Shown here piece after piece: positions 7,801-15,116 of a stretch of DNA of 64,000 nucleotides. The DNA is taken from NCBI GenBank assembly GCA_964557545.1, contig CAZLAK010000008.1, positions 3,215-67,214 of the forward strand, written 5' to 3'. The position numbers and the translations under genes were made by a program. Each line of letters begins with the position of its first letter. The stretch's first letter is position 1. The stretch is from CAZLAK01 sp964557545. Its GTDB lineage: Bacteria; Bacillota; Desulfotomaculia; Desulfotomaculales; Pelotomaculaceae. Under the pieces are notes generated by a model that was not told the origin of the DNA, did no database searches, and worked only from the letters and a program-made list of their open reading frames with translations.

Positions 7801-9694
7801 TTAAAGCCTGCAATACTTTGGACAGGCTTTCAAAGAGGTTTAAGTAAGAAGCTCCGATATCGTCTTTGCCCCCGTAGTGGTTGTAGTAAATAATGGCTAC
7901 ACGTTTGCTGGCATTGTCCTTCTTCCTCAAGCTGGCCCAGCTTATGGCCCGTCCCGCCAGCCGGGCAATGCGGTCGTCTAGAGGGACTCTCTTGGTAACC
8001 TGGGTTCCAGTGTCTGTGTCAGTATAAACAACCCTGCTGCCCCCCATGAACACCGGCTCGATCCTGCCGTCCAGTTCGGGGTAAGCTACCGACCAGTACA
8101 CTTCGGCGGCAATACCGGCCGGGCTGTTCTCCCAGTCGTCCAGGCTGGTGTAAGCGTACACGGGAGCCATTACCGGCACGTTTAACTTTTTAAACAGCTC
8201 AATCCCGGCCTCGGGCTGGCCGTAAATGAAGTTAAACCCGACTGACGCCGTGATCAAAAGGTCAATTGCGCTCTGGCTACCCCGCATAAAAAACTGTTCC
8301 ACGGCTTTTTTGCGGTCGCTGTCGCTGTAAACCAGTATAACATTGTAACCCCCCGCTTCCAGTGACGAAAGCAGGGCTTCCTGCATGGCGGTATCGGCGT
8401 TGTTGAGGTCGTAGTTGGTGGCGATGATCCCCACCCACGGCGCCCCTTCCTTTAGCTTCCCGCTCAGGCCGTGCCAGGCCAGGTAGTTGCGCAGAGAGGT
8501 GAATGTGCCGGGGAGCACGCCGCCGCCCTTTTCCGCAGCGCCGTAGACTGCGCCGTAAACAGACTGGTAGAGCGGGTCAAAATCCGGCTCTTTGTCATCC
8601 GGCGGGAGCAAAGGATAAAGAGCCTCGTAAACAGCTTGGGCAACTGTGCCTACGTACTGCCCCAAGCTGGGCGCAAGACCCGTATGCCAGGCATCGTGCA
8701 AAGCTTTGTAGGCAGTATCTACGGCTGCGCCCAGGCCAGCATTTTCGCCCTGGGCCGCGCTGGCGTAAACGGCGTCCTTTACCGTGGCCAAGACCGTATC
8801 CAGGCTGCAGCCTTTGGCAATTGTCTCGTAAACCAGAGCATAAAGGGGGCTGGCGCCAGTGGCGGATACGTCGTACTGCCCCTCTTTGTAAACGGCATCC
8901 CAGACCGCCTCGTGGATGGATTCAACCAACGCCGTGCGGGCTGTATCCTGGCCGGAAGCATAAACGGCGTCGTAAACGGCCCGGTGTACAGTGCTGACGG
9001 CAAGTCCGGCGGTAACGCCATCCGAAAAACCCGAAACAACAGCATAAACACAGTTGTACACTGTTTCTACGTCCGGCTTGGGCACCAAACCCCCAACCGC
9101 CTCCGGGTGGTAAATAACCCGGCCGGCAAGCACAACCGGCGCCAGATCTCCTCCGTAAGCCAGGCCGCCGTATCGGGAGAGCAAGTACAGCAACATGCGC
9201 CGCATGTTCTCGGGACCGCTGTTGTTTATATACGCCTGCAAAGCGGCATCCTCGCCGCTGCCCACCCTGGCATCAGCGATGTCGCAGCCGCAAGACAAAA
9301 CCGCACACGTCCAACCTCCCGGCATGGCATCCAATATTGACTTTACGGCCGGCAGGTGATTCCCGCCGATCATCTGGAGCAAAAAAACGTCGGCGTCCAT
9401 AAGCTGCCCTTTGATCTCTTCTACTTTTTCCGGCACGTTAAGACTTTCCGAACCGTAAAGCCTTAACTGCACATCCCAGCCTTCTTTTTTCAGCTGGTTA
9501 TAGGCATCGATTATATTGGCAAAAAGGCTGTTGCTGCCGGCCACCATCACCAGCTTAGGCTTTGCGCCGCTCCCGGCGCCGGCCGGCGGCGGGCACAAAA
9601 AGGCCAGCACCAGAAGTCCAAGCACCATTACCGGCGCCAAAAACGCTTTGGCCAGTTTTTGCCAGAATAGCGGTCTGCTCCCTCTTTTATTCAT
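4889..9694 (-). CDS. Secreted, membrane-anchored CobN-like chelatase-family protein
   Basis: A 1601-residue relative of CobN, the large subunit of ATP-dependent cobaltochelatase and magnesium chelatase. The N terminus has a basic stretch and a hydrophobic core ending AFLCPPPAGAGSG (signal peptide or anchor). The family body shows DAVVHLGTHGTLEWLPG, IYPYIVNNPGEGTQAKRRG and VVLWAIETMCTQGETVG. Near residues 215-400 (long-frame numbering) there is an alanine/tyrosine-rich block of about eight degenerate repeats of the AVYDAVY type. After a Pro/Glu-rich linker one C-terminal membrane helix (AVAAAAVLAALGVVAVFIKG) ends in basic residues, so the body should be outside the membrane. The ATG at 9694 has a GGGGAGG site and overlaps the DUF2149 stop. 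It is the last gene of the riboswitch operon. Substrate is unknown. Confidence 0.85.
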   Translation of the reverse strand: MNKRGSRPLFWQKLAKAFLAPVMVLGLLVLAFLCPPPAGAGSGAKPKLVMVAGSNSLFANIIDAYNQLKKEGWDVQLRLYGSESLNVPEKVEEIKGQLMDADVFLLQMIGGNHLPAVKSILDAMPGGWTCAVLSCGCDIADARVGSGEDAALQAYINNSGPENMRRMLLYLLSRYGGLAYGGDLAPVVLAGRVIYHPEAVGGLVPKPDVETVYNCVYAVVSGFSDGVTAGLAVSTVHRAVYDAVYASGQDTARTALVESIHEAVWDAVYKEGQYDVSATGASPLYALVYETIAKGCSLDTVLATVKDAVYASAAQGENAGLGAAVDTAYKALHDAWHTGLAPSLGQYVGTVAQAVYEALYPLLPPDDKEPDFDPLYQSVYGAVYGAAEKGGGVLPGTFTSLRNYLAWHGLSGKLKEGAPWVGIIATNYDLNNADTAMQEALLSSLEAGGYNVILVYSDSDRKKAVEQFFMRGSQSAIDLLITASVGFNFIYGQPEAGIELFKKLNVPVMAPVYAYTSLDDWENSPAGIAAEVYWSVAYPELDGRIEPVFMGGSRVVYTDTDTGTQVTKRVPLDDRIARLAGRAISWASLRKKDNASKRVAIIYYNHYGGKDDIGASYLNLFESLSKVLQALKEEGYKVEGDDLSAGAISELIMKKGRNIGTWAPGELEALVKAGVLTVPLCDYLSWYRELPQKLRDQVEKEWGPPPGDIMVYSGELVVPGAFLGNIFIGPQPLRGWCDGSEEDIVRRIHSGVLPPPHQYIAFYLWLQNGWKADAVVHLGTHGTLEWLPGRSAGLGGDDWPDVLIGNLPDIYPYIVNNPGEGTQAKRRGYAVIIDHLIPTVVQPGLYGELEELNQLVSEYREALDSGNQERAARLKELILEKAAASGIDRDLGIDLFSEDFSRVISLLHEYLEELAAELMPYGLHTFGQPPQGELLDQMVSSIVNYDYAARAGSSGQIRENLLLTTNEIRNLIRALAGEFIEPGPGRDPVRFPDALPTGRNFVSFDPRKVPDMAAWKIGREAADQLLTRYCDENGRYPETVGVVLWAIETMCTQGETVGLIFRLIGVEPVYDASGRVTKVKVTPLEELVDKKGRPRPRIDVLVTISGLFRDTFAYTVSLLDDAFRLVAQLDENPQSNLVKKHCEDVAARLTEAGMSPGKAAELAAARIFGEPPGTYGTGVSDMVKATSVWNDAQDLIDTYQARMSYIYGKNIYGEQALEAFRQMLSTVEAVTQVRDSLYGVLDNDDVYQYLGGLKMAAEAESGRAVSAYIVNTRHAADSSKVKVESFSEFVGAELKTRVLNPKWIEGMLKEGFAGSRAISDHIANLFGVAATLGGVSDWAWQQVVNTFVFDDNIRAQLNPYHLQAIAGWALEAARRDMWHTDPETLQKLSGAYIQSAAQYGVVCCHHTCANLVFNEWIANYTAVDRDTWNSFRQAFEEATKKALVDMVEPPSSVPPGQPVPASSSGTGRTVQRPQETAAPKPAAQPPGAPLPEEAAPPVTPPGTPGQEATEGNERIKRPGEEPEKPAAEQHEQGAGEAALQEGGGPGEGEQPAKTAFRGYEVEVKKEKQGSSPGRRAVAAAAVLAALGVVAVFIKGYLAGRR

Positions 9695-10046
9695 GCGGCC
9701 GCCCCTCCCCGCTTTCAATCATGATCAGCTTGCCGGTTTTGGCATCGCGGTACACAGTTCCTACTTCCTGGTAACCCGCGCCGCCGCCCTTTTCAATTTG
9801 GGGCACCTCATCGATCTCCCTGCCCTGTTCGACATCGATCACCCGCTGTATGCTCCGCAGAAGCCTCTGTTTTTCCGCCGGGTCTACCTTGGCAAAAATA
9901 ATGTTCTGCAAGTTCCAGGAAAGAACTAAAGCAACCATCAGACCGCAGGCAAAAACCAGCATGATGTCGATAAGGTTGGCAACCCCTCCCAGGGGATCAC
10001 TGTCTTCTTCCCGCAGCCGCCAGCGCTTTGGGCTCCTTTGGAGCAT
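9687..10046 (-). CDS. DUF2149 family protein, ExbD-like
   Basis: A 119-residue protein with one N-terminal membrane helix, GGVANLIDIMLVFACGLMVA, followed by a soluble region. The NLIDIMLV segment resembles the ExbD/TolR helix, whose single aspartate carries protons, and the same Asp is present here. This likeness is my reading; the family itself is named only as DUF2149. The ATG at 10046 follows GGGAGGTGAGG and lies inside the 3' end of the ExbB-like gene. The stop overlaps the start of the CobN-like gene, so three proteins are translationally linked. A longer frame reaching 10082 lacks a comparable ribosome site. Confidence 0.8.
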   Translation of the reverse strand: MLQRSPKRWRLREEDSDPLGGVANLIDIMLVFACGLMVALVLSWNLQNIIFAKVDPAEKQRLLRSIQRVIDVEQGREIDEVPQIEKGGGAGYQEVGTVYRDAKTGKLIMIESGEGRPHE

Positions 10047-10689
10047 CTGCCTCACCTCCCAAAAATAGTTGCAGGAAAACATCTAAGTCGTTTAAATCCT
10101 TTTCATACCAGCGGCGCCTGACTTTAGAGATAAAAAAGGCTATCCCGCCGGCAGCAATACCTACCACGGTGGTGTCAAAAGCGATGATCACGGCCTGGGA
10201 CAGAGTTGTCAGATCGCCCCGGCCCAGGGCGGCAAGACCAGGACCTAAAGGGATCAATGTGCCCATTAAGCCCAGGATGGGCCCGAGCTTGGCAATGAGG
10301 TCGGTCTTTTCTAAGACCTTTAAAGCCCTGAACTCCTGTTCGTCCACAAACTGCCGGGCCGCCAGCTTTCTCGCCTCCGCTGCGGTGCCGGGCTTCAGCA
10401 CAGCGCCGGCCAGCCGCTGGATTTCACCGGCCGGCAAGGGTAGCGCTTCTAATGCGGTCCGGCAGCTGCTCTCTGCCTGCGGGTTGACCGTGCCGCTCCC
10501 CTCCTGCCAGATTTCTATGGGGCTGGCCAACACTCTTTTTTTGCGCCACTTCCACTCGGCCACGAAAGAACCGAGCTCTGCAAAAACTACAAGCAAAAAG
10601 ATCAAAAGCCCGGCTATACAGGGGATAAGAAAACTCTGGGCCGCCGCGTGCAGGATCCTGCCCAAAATATCGGAGCCCGGAATCACCAA
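9997..10689 (-). CDS. MotA/TolQ/ExbB proton-channel family protein
   Basis: A 230-residue membrane protein with an N-terminal helix (near residues 15-40), a long cytoplasmic region, and the family signature KTDLIAKLGPILGLMGTLIP...TLSQAVIIAFDTTVVGIAAGGIAFFIS (about 130-190), where two helices form the proton channel with an ExbD-type partner. The partner would be the adjacent DUF2149 protein. It starts with TTG (or the next codon, GTG) overlapping the stop of the DUF2162 gene. In a single-membrane cell there is no TonB-dependent outer-membrane receptor, so the motor probably works on another surface protein, most plausibly the CobN-like protein downstream. Confidence 0.87.
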   Translation of the reverse strand: MVIPGSDILGRILHAAAQSFLIPCIAGLLIFLLVVFAELGSFVAEWKWRKKRVLASPIEIWQEGSGTVNPQAESSCRTALEALPLPAGEIQRLAGAVLKPGTAAEARKLAARQFVDEQEFRALKVLEKTDLIAKLGPILGLMGTLIPLGPGLAALGRGDLTTLSQAVIIAFDTTVVGIAAGGIAFFISKVRRRWYEKDLNDLDVFLQLFLGGEADAPKEPKALAAAGRRQ

Positions 10690-11396
10690 ACGACCTCACC
10701 CTTTCCTTTTTGTTTAAAAAATTGCCAGAAGTAACCGGACAATACAGCGCCGGCCAGTGGTAGCACTGCCAGCCCTAAAACACCAGCCGGCGGCACTTCT
10801 ACTGGCTCTATAGGCAAGGTCATGGCACTGACGAAGTTGGGGATGGTAAGCGCAAAAGTTAAGGTCAACAAGCCGGTAAAAAACAACAAACTGTTAAAGA
10901 CCGATGCTGGATCCCATTTGACAGCCGAAACGACCTTTCTGGTACCTAAAGCTGCAGCAGCGGTCAGCACGGCAAATACAAGAGCTGTAACCGCGTTCAA
11001 AGCGAAAGTGTTTAAACCGGTCAGCGGCGCTGCGGTAATCACTGCCAAAGAGAGGGCAGCTACACACAGCGGGCAGGGCAAAAAGCCCAGATAACAGCCG
11101 GCGAGGCCTTTTGGTTTAACTCCCTTGGGGGCTTTAAACGAAGGCTCCCACAGGCCCAAGAAAACCAAAAACAGGGCTATACCGACTGCGCCGGCAAAAG
11201 TGTACTTGTCCAATATTTCTACTAAGAAGTGCTGGCGGCCGGCAAAGACCGAAGTCAAAAAGAAAAATCCGCCGCCAAAGCCCAACGCCGCAGCGACGAG
11301 GGCTCCGCTGCCAAGCCAGGAGGTGCCCAGCACAAGCCCGGTCTTTACGCTCAAAACCGTCACTGCGGCCAAAATTCCGCCGTTTAGAAGGGTCAT
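10683..11396 (-). CDS. DUF2162 family predicted transporter with CPLC motif
   Basis: A 237-residue protein with about six to seven hydrophobic segments, matching what I recall of DUF2162, a putative transporter family best known from methanogens. One helix carries GCYLGFLPCPLCVAALS, a paired-cysteine CPLC motif reminiscent of the CPxC sites of CcdA/DsbD thiol carriers. Whether it is redox-active or binds metal is unknown. The ATG at 11396 follows AAGGAGG. The same frame can be read further upstream, but that stretch overlaps cbiC and is not coding. It opens the accessory module of the cobalamin operon. Confidence 0.78.
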   Translation of the reverse strand: MTLLNGGILAAVTVLSVKTGLVLGTSWLGSGALVAAALGFGGGFFFLTSVFAGRQHFLVEILDKYTFAGAVGIALFLVFLGLWEPSFKAPKGVKPKGLAGCYLGFLPCPLCVAALSLAVITAAPLTGLNTFALNAVTALVFAVLTAAAALGTRKVVSAVKWDPASVFNSLLFFTGLLTLTFALTIPNFVSAMTLPIEPVEVPPAGVLGLAVLPLAGAVLSGYFWQFFKQKGKGEVVW

Positions 11397-11397
11397 G

Positions 11398-12045
11398 CTA
11401 CCGTCCTCCTTTTTCCCTTTCCCGGCCCCATTGGATGAGCAACGCATTGACAATACCGGCCGCAGCGGCGCTGCCGCCCTTTGTGCCGTGCAGGGTGATG
11501 TAGGGCAGGTCGAGTTCCGCCAGGGCGCGCTTTGACTCGGCCGCCCCCACAAAGCCGACCGGCGTGCCCACCACCAGCGCCGGGCGCACCGCACCCCCTT
11601 GCACCATTTCCACGAGCTCCCAAAGGGCCGTGGGGGAGTTGCCGATCACCGCCAGGCCGCCGTCAATAAGCGGGGCCAGCTTCCTTACGGCCGCCATGGC
11701 CCGCGTGCAGCCGCTGCGGCGGGCTTCTTCCCCGACCTCCGGGTCGCCGGCGGCGCAGTGCACCGTAAGACCGTACCTGCCCGCCAGACGACTTATGCCG
11801 GCAACGACCATCTGCACGTCGGCCACTACCCTCCTGTTCCCACAAAACACCCCAAAAGCCGCCGCTGCCGCCCCCGGGTGAACTTCTACTGCGGCCGCTA
11901 CTGCCGGGTCGCCGGTAGCGTGGACCACCCGCCTGACCACCTCTTTAGCCGTTTCATCCAGCGCCGACAGCCGGTCTTTAATCAATCCGTCGATTATCTT
12001 AAAGCTCTCACTCTCAATTTCCCGCGGGGCAGTTAAAAATTTCAC
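11398..12045 (-). CDS. cbiC: Cobalt-precorrin-8 methylmutase
   Basis: CbiC moves a methyl group from C11 to C12 of the corrin ring, giving cobyrinate. The 215-residue protein contains RRVVHATGDP (His is the catalytic residue of this family), VVADVQMVVAGI, AVIGNSPTALWEL and ALVVGTPVGFVGAAESK. I set the start at GTG 12045, preceded by GGGGAGGTGG; it lies 32 bases inside the end of cbiX. It is the last canonical biosynthetic gene before the DUF2162/ExbB/DUF2149/CobN-like module. Confidence 0.95.
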   Translation of the reverse strand: MKFLTAPREIESESFKIIDGLIKDRLSALDETAKEVVRRVVHATGDPAVAAAVEVHPGAAAAAFGVFCGNRRVVADVQMVVAGISRLAGRYGLTVHCAAGDPEVGEEARRSGCTRAMAAVRKLAPLIDGGLAVIGNSPTALWELVEMVQGGAVRPALVVGTPVGFVGAAESKRALAELDLPYITLHGTKGGSAAAAGIVNALLIQWGREREKGGR

Positions 12046-12436
12046 AGCCGGCCACCTCCCCGATGCGCTCGGCCACGATCTCGGCCAGCCGGGGGTCGGC
12101 CCCAATACAGCGCGCCAGCCGGATATCAACTTTATCACCGTAAACACTTTTTAACTCTTCGATTTCTTCCGGGATGTCTTTTTGCACGTGCTGGCCGCAG
12201 GTCAAAAAAACCGGCGCCACCATAATTTTTTTTGCCCCGCGGGCCACGAGCTTTTCTACCGCTTCTTTTAAGCCCGGCCGCTGGGAGCGGCGGTTTAAGT
12301 AAGCCGTTTCCACCAGCAAAGCCCCGGTTTTTTCCCGGATCATGGCGGCCAGATCCACCAAAAACTCGTTGGCCGTACCGGCTTCGCTGCTGCTCCCGTG
12401 CCCCAAAACAACGATACCCGCGCTCACTTTCACCAA
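12014..12436 (-). CDS. cbiX: Sirohydrochlorin cobaltochelatase, short form
   Basis: A 140-residue, single-domain CbiX of the short type that inserts cobalt into sirohydrochlorin without ATP at the start of the anaerobic pathway. GIVVLGHGSSSEAG holds the first metal-binding His, and VAPVFLTCGQHVQKDIPEEI holds the second (GQHVQKD). Its presence means the operon already has a dedicated cobalt chelatase, so the large CobN-like protein downstream probably does something else. It starts at 12436, 7 bases after cbiJ, and overlaps cbiC. Confidence 0.93.
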   Translation of the reverse strand: MVKVSAGIVVLGHGSSSEAGTANEFLVDLAAMIREKTGALLVETAYLNRRSQRPGLKEAVEKLVARGAKKIMVAPVFLTCGQHVQKDIPEEIEELKSVYGDKVDIRLARCIGADPRLAEIVAERIGEVAGCEIFNCPAGN

Positions 12437-12442
12437 TCCTCC

Positions 12443-13255
12443 TTATTGCTGTGGAAAAAGTTTTGCCAGCAAACCCGCCAGTTCTTCTAAGCTGCCCGCG
12501 ACAAGTCCTCCTTCACCGGTTTCGTCCGGCGGCCTGGCCACCACTACCACCGGTATGCTCAGGTCCAAAGCCGCCCGCACTTTCTCCGCCGTTCCTCCCG
12601 CCGGCCCGCTGTCTTTGGTTACCACCACTGAAGCTTTATAGTGCAGGAAGAGTTCACGGTTAAAGCCGTAACCAACCGGCCCCCAAACGGCCACGATGTC
12701 CTTAGGGGAGAGACCGGCGGCCAAACAGGCCTCAACGGCTTCCGGCACCGGCAGCACGCGCGCCACCACCCTCCTGCCCGCCTTTTGGGCTTCGGCCGCG
12801 AAAATACCCACCGTGTTGCTCCCCGTGGTCAAAAAAATAGTCTCCCCGCACTTGCTCATAGCACAGGCCATCTCTGCCGCCCGGGCATAATCCGGGCACC
12901 AGTGGACGAGCGGGCTTGAGGGGAGGTCAGCCGGCGGCCGGTGGTAGCGGATGTACACCGCACCAGTTTTACGGCAGGCATGCCGGGCCGCGGCAGAGGC
13001 TGCGGCGGCATAAGGGTGGGTAGCGTCCACTACTGCCGCCACCCCCCTCGCCAAAATCAGCTCCGCCATATCTTCCGCGTTTAATCTGGCGCAGACCACT
13101 TCCCCCTGCTCTTCCCCGGCCCTCCCGCCGGCTGCCCCAGATAAAACACCCTCCCCGTAAGGCGTCGCCACGGTGGCCAGCACGGAGTAGCCCCTTTGGC
13201 GGCAAAAGGAGTAAACCTCCCTCCCTTCAGAAGTCCCCGCCATAACCAGGATCAC
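12443..13255 (-). CDS. cbiJ: Cobalt-precorrin-6A reductase
   Basis: A 270-residue CbiJ/CobK reductase that reduces the corrin ring at the precorrin-6 stage with a nicotinamide cofactor. Family marks are the N-terminal MILVMAGTSEGREV nucleotide-binding start, VVDATHPYAAAAS, AVYIRYHRPP, FLTTGSNTVGIFA and SVVVTKDSGPAGGTAEKV. The start overlaps the cbiH stop by 4 bases. Low-complexity Gly/Glu residues near positions 40-50 look like a loop insertion. Confidence 0.93.
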   Translation of the reverse strand: MILVMAGTSEGREVYSFCRQRGYSVLATVATPYGEGVLSGAAGGRAGEEQGEVVCARLNAEDMAELILARGVAAVVDATHPYAAAASAAARHACRKTGAVYIRYHRPPADLPSSPLVHWCPDYARAAEMACAMSKCGETIFLTTGSNTVGIFAAEAQKAGRRVVARVLPVPEAVEACLAAGLSPKDIVAVWGPVGYGFNRELFLHYKASVVVTKDSGPAGGTAEKVRAALDLSIPVVVVARPPDETGEGGLVAGSLEELAGLLAKLFPQQ

Positions 13256-14007
13256 AGGGTGTACCCCCGCGGCGTGACCAGGCGGCCGCCGGCCACGTAG
13301 GTCTGCGAGTTGCCGATAATCACGGTGGTCAGCATGTCTACCTCCTGCTCTAAAAGCTCGCCCAAAGTGGTGATAACCGCCTTCTGCCCTCGGCGGCCGG
13401 CATTTTTCACTACGCCGGCGGGGGTGGAGGGGGGTCTTTGCTCTAGAAAAACGGCCACGGCCCGCGCCAGCTGTTCACGGCGGTGTACGCTTTTGGGGTT
13501 GTACAGGACGGTGATGAAGTCGCCGGCGGCAGCGCACCTAAGGCGCTTTTCGATAACCGGCCAAGGGGTCAGGAGATCGCTTAAGCTTATGACGGCAAAG
13601 TCGTGGTTCAAAGGGGCCCCCAGACAGGCGGCCGCGGCCGTGGCCGCCGTCACCCCGGGAACAATTTCTACTTCCAGGTCTTCGCTGCCCAAAACTTCCA
13701 GAACCGGCCCAGCCATGCCGTAAACACCGGGGTCCCCGCTCGAGACAACGGCAACCCTCTTCCCCGACCGGGCCAGTTCAAGCGCCAGCCGGCACCGCTC
13801 GATTTCCCCGTGCATCCCGGACCGGTAAACCTCTTTGCCGGCGAGCAGCTCTTCTCCCAGTAGATCTATGTACAAGGAATAACCGACAATTGCTTCTGCA
13901 CTTTTTAAAGCCTGCTCGGCCCTGGGTGTAATTTCTTCCCTGTTGCCGGGCCCCAGACCCACTACCCACAGCTTTCCTCGGCCACGGCCACCGTCACCCG
14001 GCCGCAC
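13252..14007 (-). CDS. cbiH: Cobalt-precorrin-3 (C17) methyltransferase
   Basis: SAM-dependent tetrapyrrole methylase that methylates C17 during ring contraction. Motifs: KLWVVGLGPGNREEITPRA (glycine-rich SAM loop), VAVVSSGDPGVYGMAGP, EIVPGVTAATAAAACLGAPLNHDFAVISLSDLLTPW and GDFITVLYNPKSVHRR. The start is uncertain. An ATG at 14070 would add 21 Gly-rich residues that overlap cbiG; GTG at 14007 gives 251 residues, nearer the family norm, but neither has an ideal ribosome site. It overlaps cbiG by about 46 bases. Confidence 0.9.
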   Translation of the reverse strand: MRPGDGGRGRGKLWVVGLGPGNREEITPRAEQALKSAEAIVGYSLYIDLLGEELLAGKEVYRSGMHGEIERCRLALELARSGKRVAVVSSGDPGVYGMAGPVLEVLGSEDLEVEIVPGVTAATAAAACLGAPLNHDFAVISLSDLLTPWPVIEKRLRCAAAGDFITVLYNPKSVHRREQLARAVAVFLEQRPPSTPAGVVKNAGRRGQKAVITTLGELLEQEVDMLTTVIIGNSQTYVAGGRLVTPRGYTL

Positions 14008-15116
14008 ACCGTCTTGGGCACCAAAAGCCTCCCCGGCTTCCCGGCCGCCAGCCACGCCGCCGGTTCGCATACCGCACCAACTCCTACCTTTTCTTTAACA
14101 AAGTTTGAATGAGAAAAATTCTCCCCGCACGCAGCCAACTCTTCGGGGCTGTAAAAAATAGCCTTTACACCCAAAACTTTTGCCGCAGCTAAAAGCCCTT
14201 CTTCCCGGCGTTTGGCGTCAACGCTGGCCAATGCCTTAAGCGCGGCGGGAGAAAGGCCCGCCGCGTGCAGCACCCTCACCACGGCACCGGCCACCTCATC
14301 TGCCGACACGTCCTTTTTGCACCCTACCCCGGCGACGAGGTTTTTGGGCCTTAAGAAAAGGCACGCCACACTTTTGGAAAAGGGGGGCCGAATAATTTTG
14401 CTGGTCACAAACACGGCCGCCGCCGGCGGCGGCGTGAAGGCTTCGGCCTCGCCACACCCGTTAAGGGGGTAAAAAACGACGTTTTCCGGACATTCCGTTA
14501 CCGTCCAGCACGGCTTTTCCACAAAGAACACCACTTTTTCCCCGTTGACCAGGGCGGCGTTGACTGCCTTTACGGCTCCGGGGGGATCGCAGGCCATACC
14601 CCACTTATTGGCCAGGAGGTCGGCGGCCAGGGTTTTTCGGACATCTGTGGCTGTAGTGACCACCGCTTGCCCGCCGGTAACTCCGGCTGCCAGTACAGCC
14701 AGTTCGTTGGCCCCGCCGGCGTGGCCCGACAAAAGGCTGACGGCGTAATCACCCTTTTCGTCCATCACCACTACGGCGGGGTCTGAACCCTTGCCCCGCA
14801 AAAGGGGGGCTATCACCCGCACCACTATGCCGGCGGCCATGATCATGATAAAGGCGTCGTAAGCGCCAAACATTAGCCCCATCGCCGCCCCAAGCGACAT
14901 ATCAAAAGAAAGGAGCCTGAAACCCGCCGGGTGCAACGGATTACCCGAAAGGAAACCGCCCCCGGCCGATATTTCGGCCATGATTTCCCCGTAGAACTTT
15001 TGGGGAACGATGAGGTCGACGGCGCCAACTTTGCCGCCGGTGCGGGCAAGCCCCCGGGCCAGGGCAAGGCCCAGGCGGCAGCCCCCCCTGGTCAGGGCTA
15101 TGGCCGCCAGTTTCAC
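13962..15116 (-). CDS. cbiG: Cobalt-precorrin-5A hydrolase
   Basis: CbiG (384 residues) opens the delta-lactone of cobalt-precorrin-5A and releases acetaldehyde, a step specific to the anaerobic pathway. It has the N-terminal domain (AAGIVVRVIAPLLRGKGSDPAVVVMDEKG... SLLSGHAGGANELA) and the C-terminal domain (LVAGVGCKKDVSADEV, LASVDAKRREEGLLA, SHSNFVKEKVGVGAVCEPAA). The GTG start at 15116 has AGGAGGGG six bases upstream and overlaps the cbiF stop as GTGA. A TTG two codons earlier is less likely. Confidence 0.94.
   Translation of the reverse strand: MKLAAIALTRGGCRLGLALARGLARTGGKVGAVDLIVPQKFYGEIMAEISAGGGFLSGNPLHPAGFRLLSFDMSLGAAMGLMFGAYDAFIMIMAAGIVVRVIAPLLRGKGSDPAVVVMDEKGDYAVSLLSGHAGGANELAVLAAGVTGGQAVVTTATDVRKTLAADLLANKWGMACDPPGAVKAVNAALVNGEKVVFFVEKPCWTVTECPENVVFYPLNGCGEAEAFTPPPAAAVFVTSKIIRPPFSKSVACLFLRPKNLVAGVGCKKDVSADEVAGAVVRVLHAAGLSPAALKALASVDAKRREEGLLAAAKVLGVKAIFYSPEELAACGENFSHSNFVKEKVGVGAVCEPAAWLAAGKPGRLLVPKTVCGRVTVAVAEESCG

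Noticed and set aside
8471..9340. Long open frame (289 codons) on the plus strand opposite the repeat block of the CobN-like gene
   Set aside because: It is the antisense of a verified minus-strand gene. The GC-rich, repeated Ala/Val/Tyr codons suppress stops on the other strand, and its product has no recognisable motif and no ribosome site.
11397..11594. Upstream extension of the DUF2162 frame giving a 303-residue protein
   Set aside because: The added part overlaps cbiC and is Arg/Ser/Pro-rich noise; the ATG at 11396 has a strong AAGGAGG site.
12245..12663. Plus-strand frames over cbiX and cbiJ with Pro/Arg-rich products
   Set aside because: Opposite-strand readings of conserved biosynthetic genes with no start signals.
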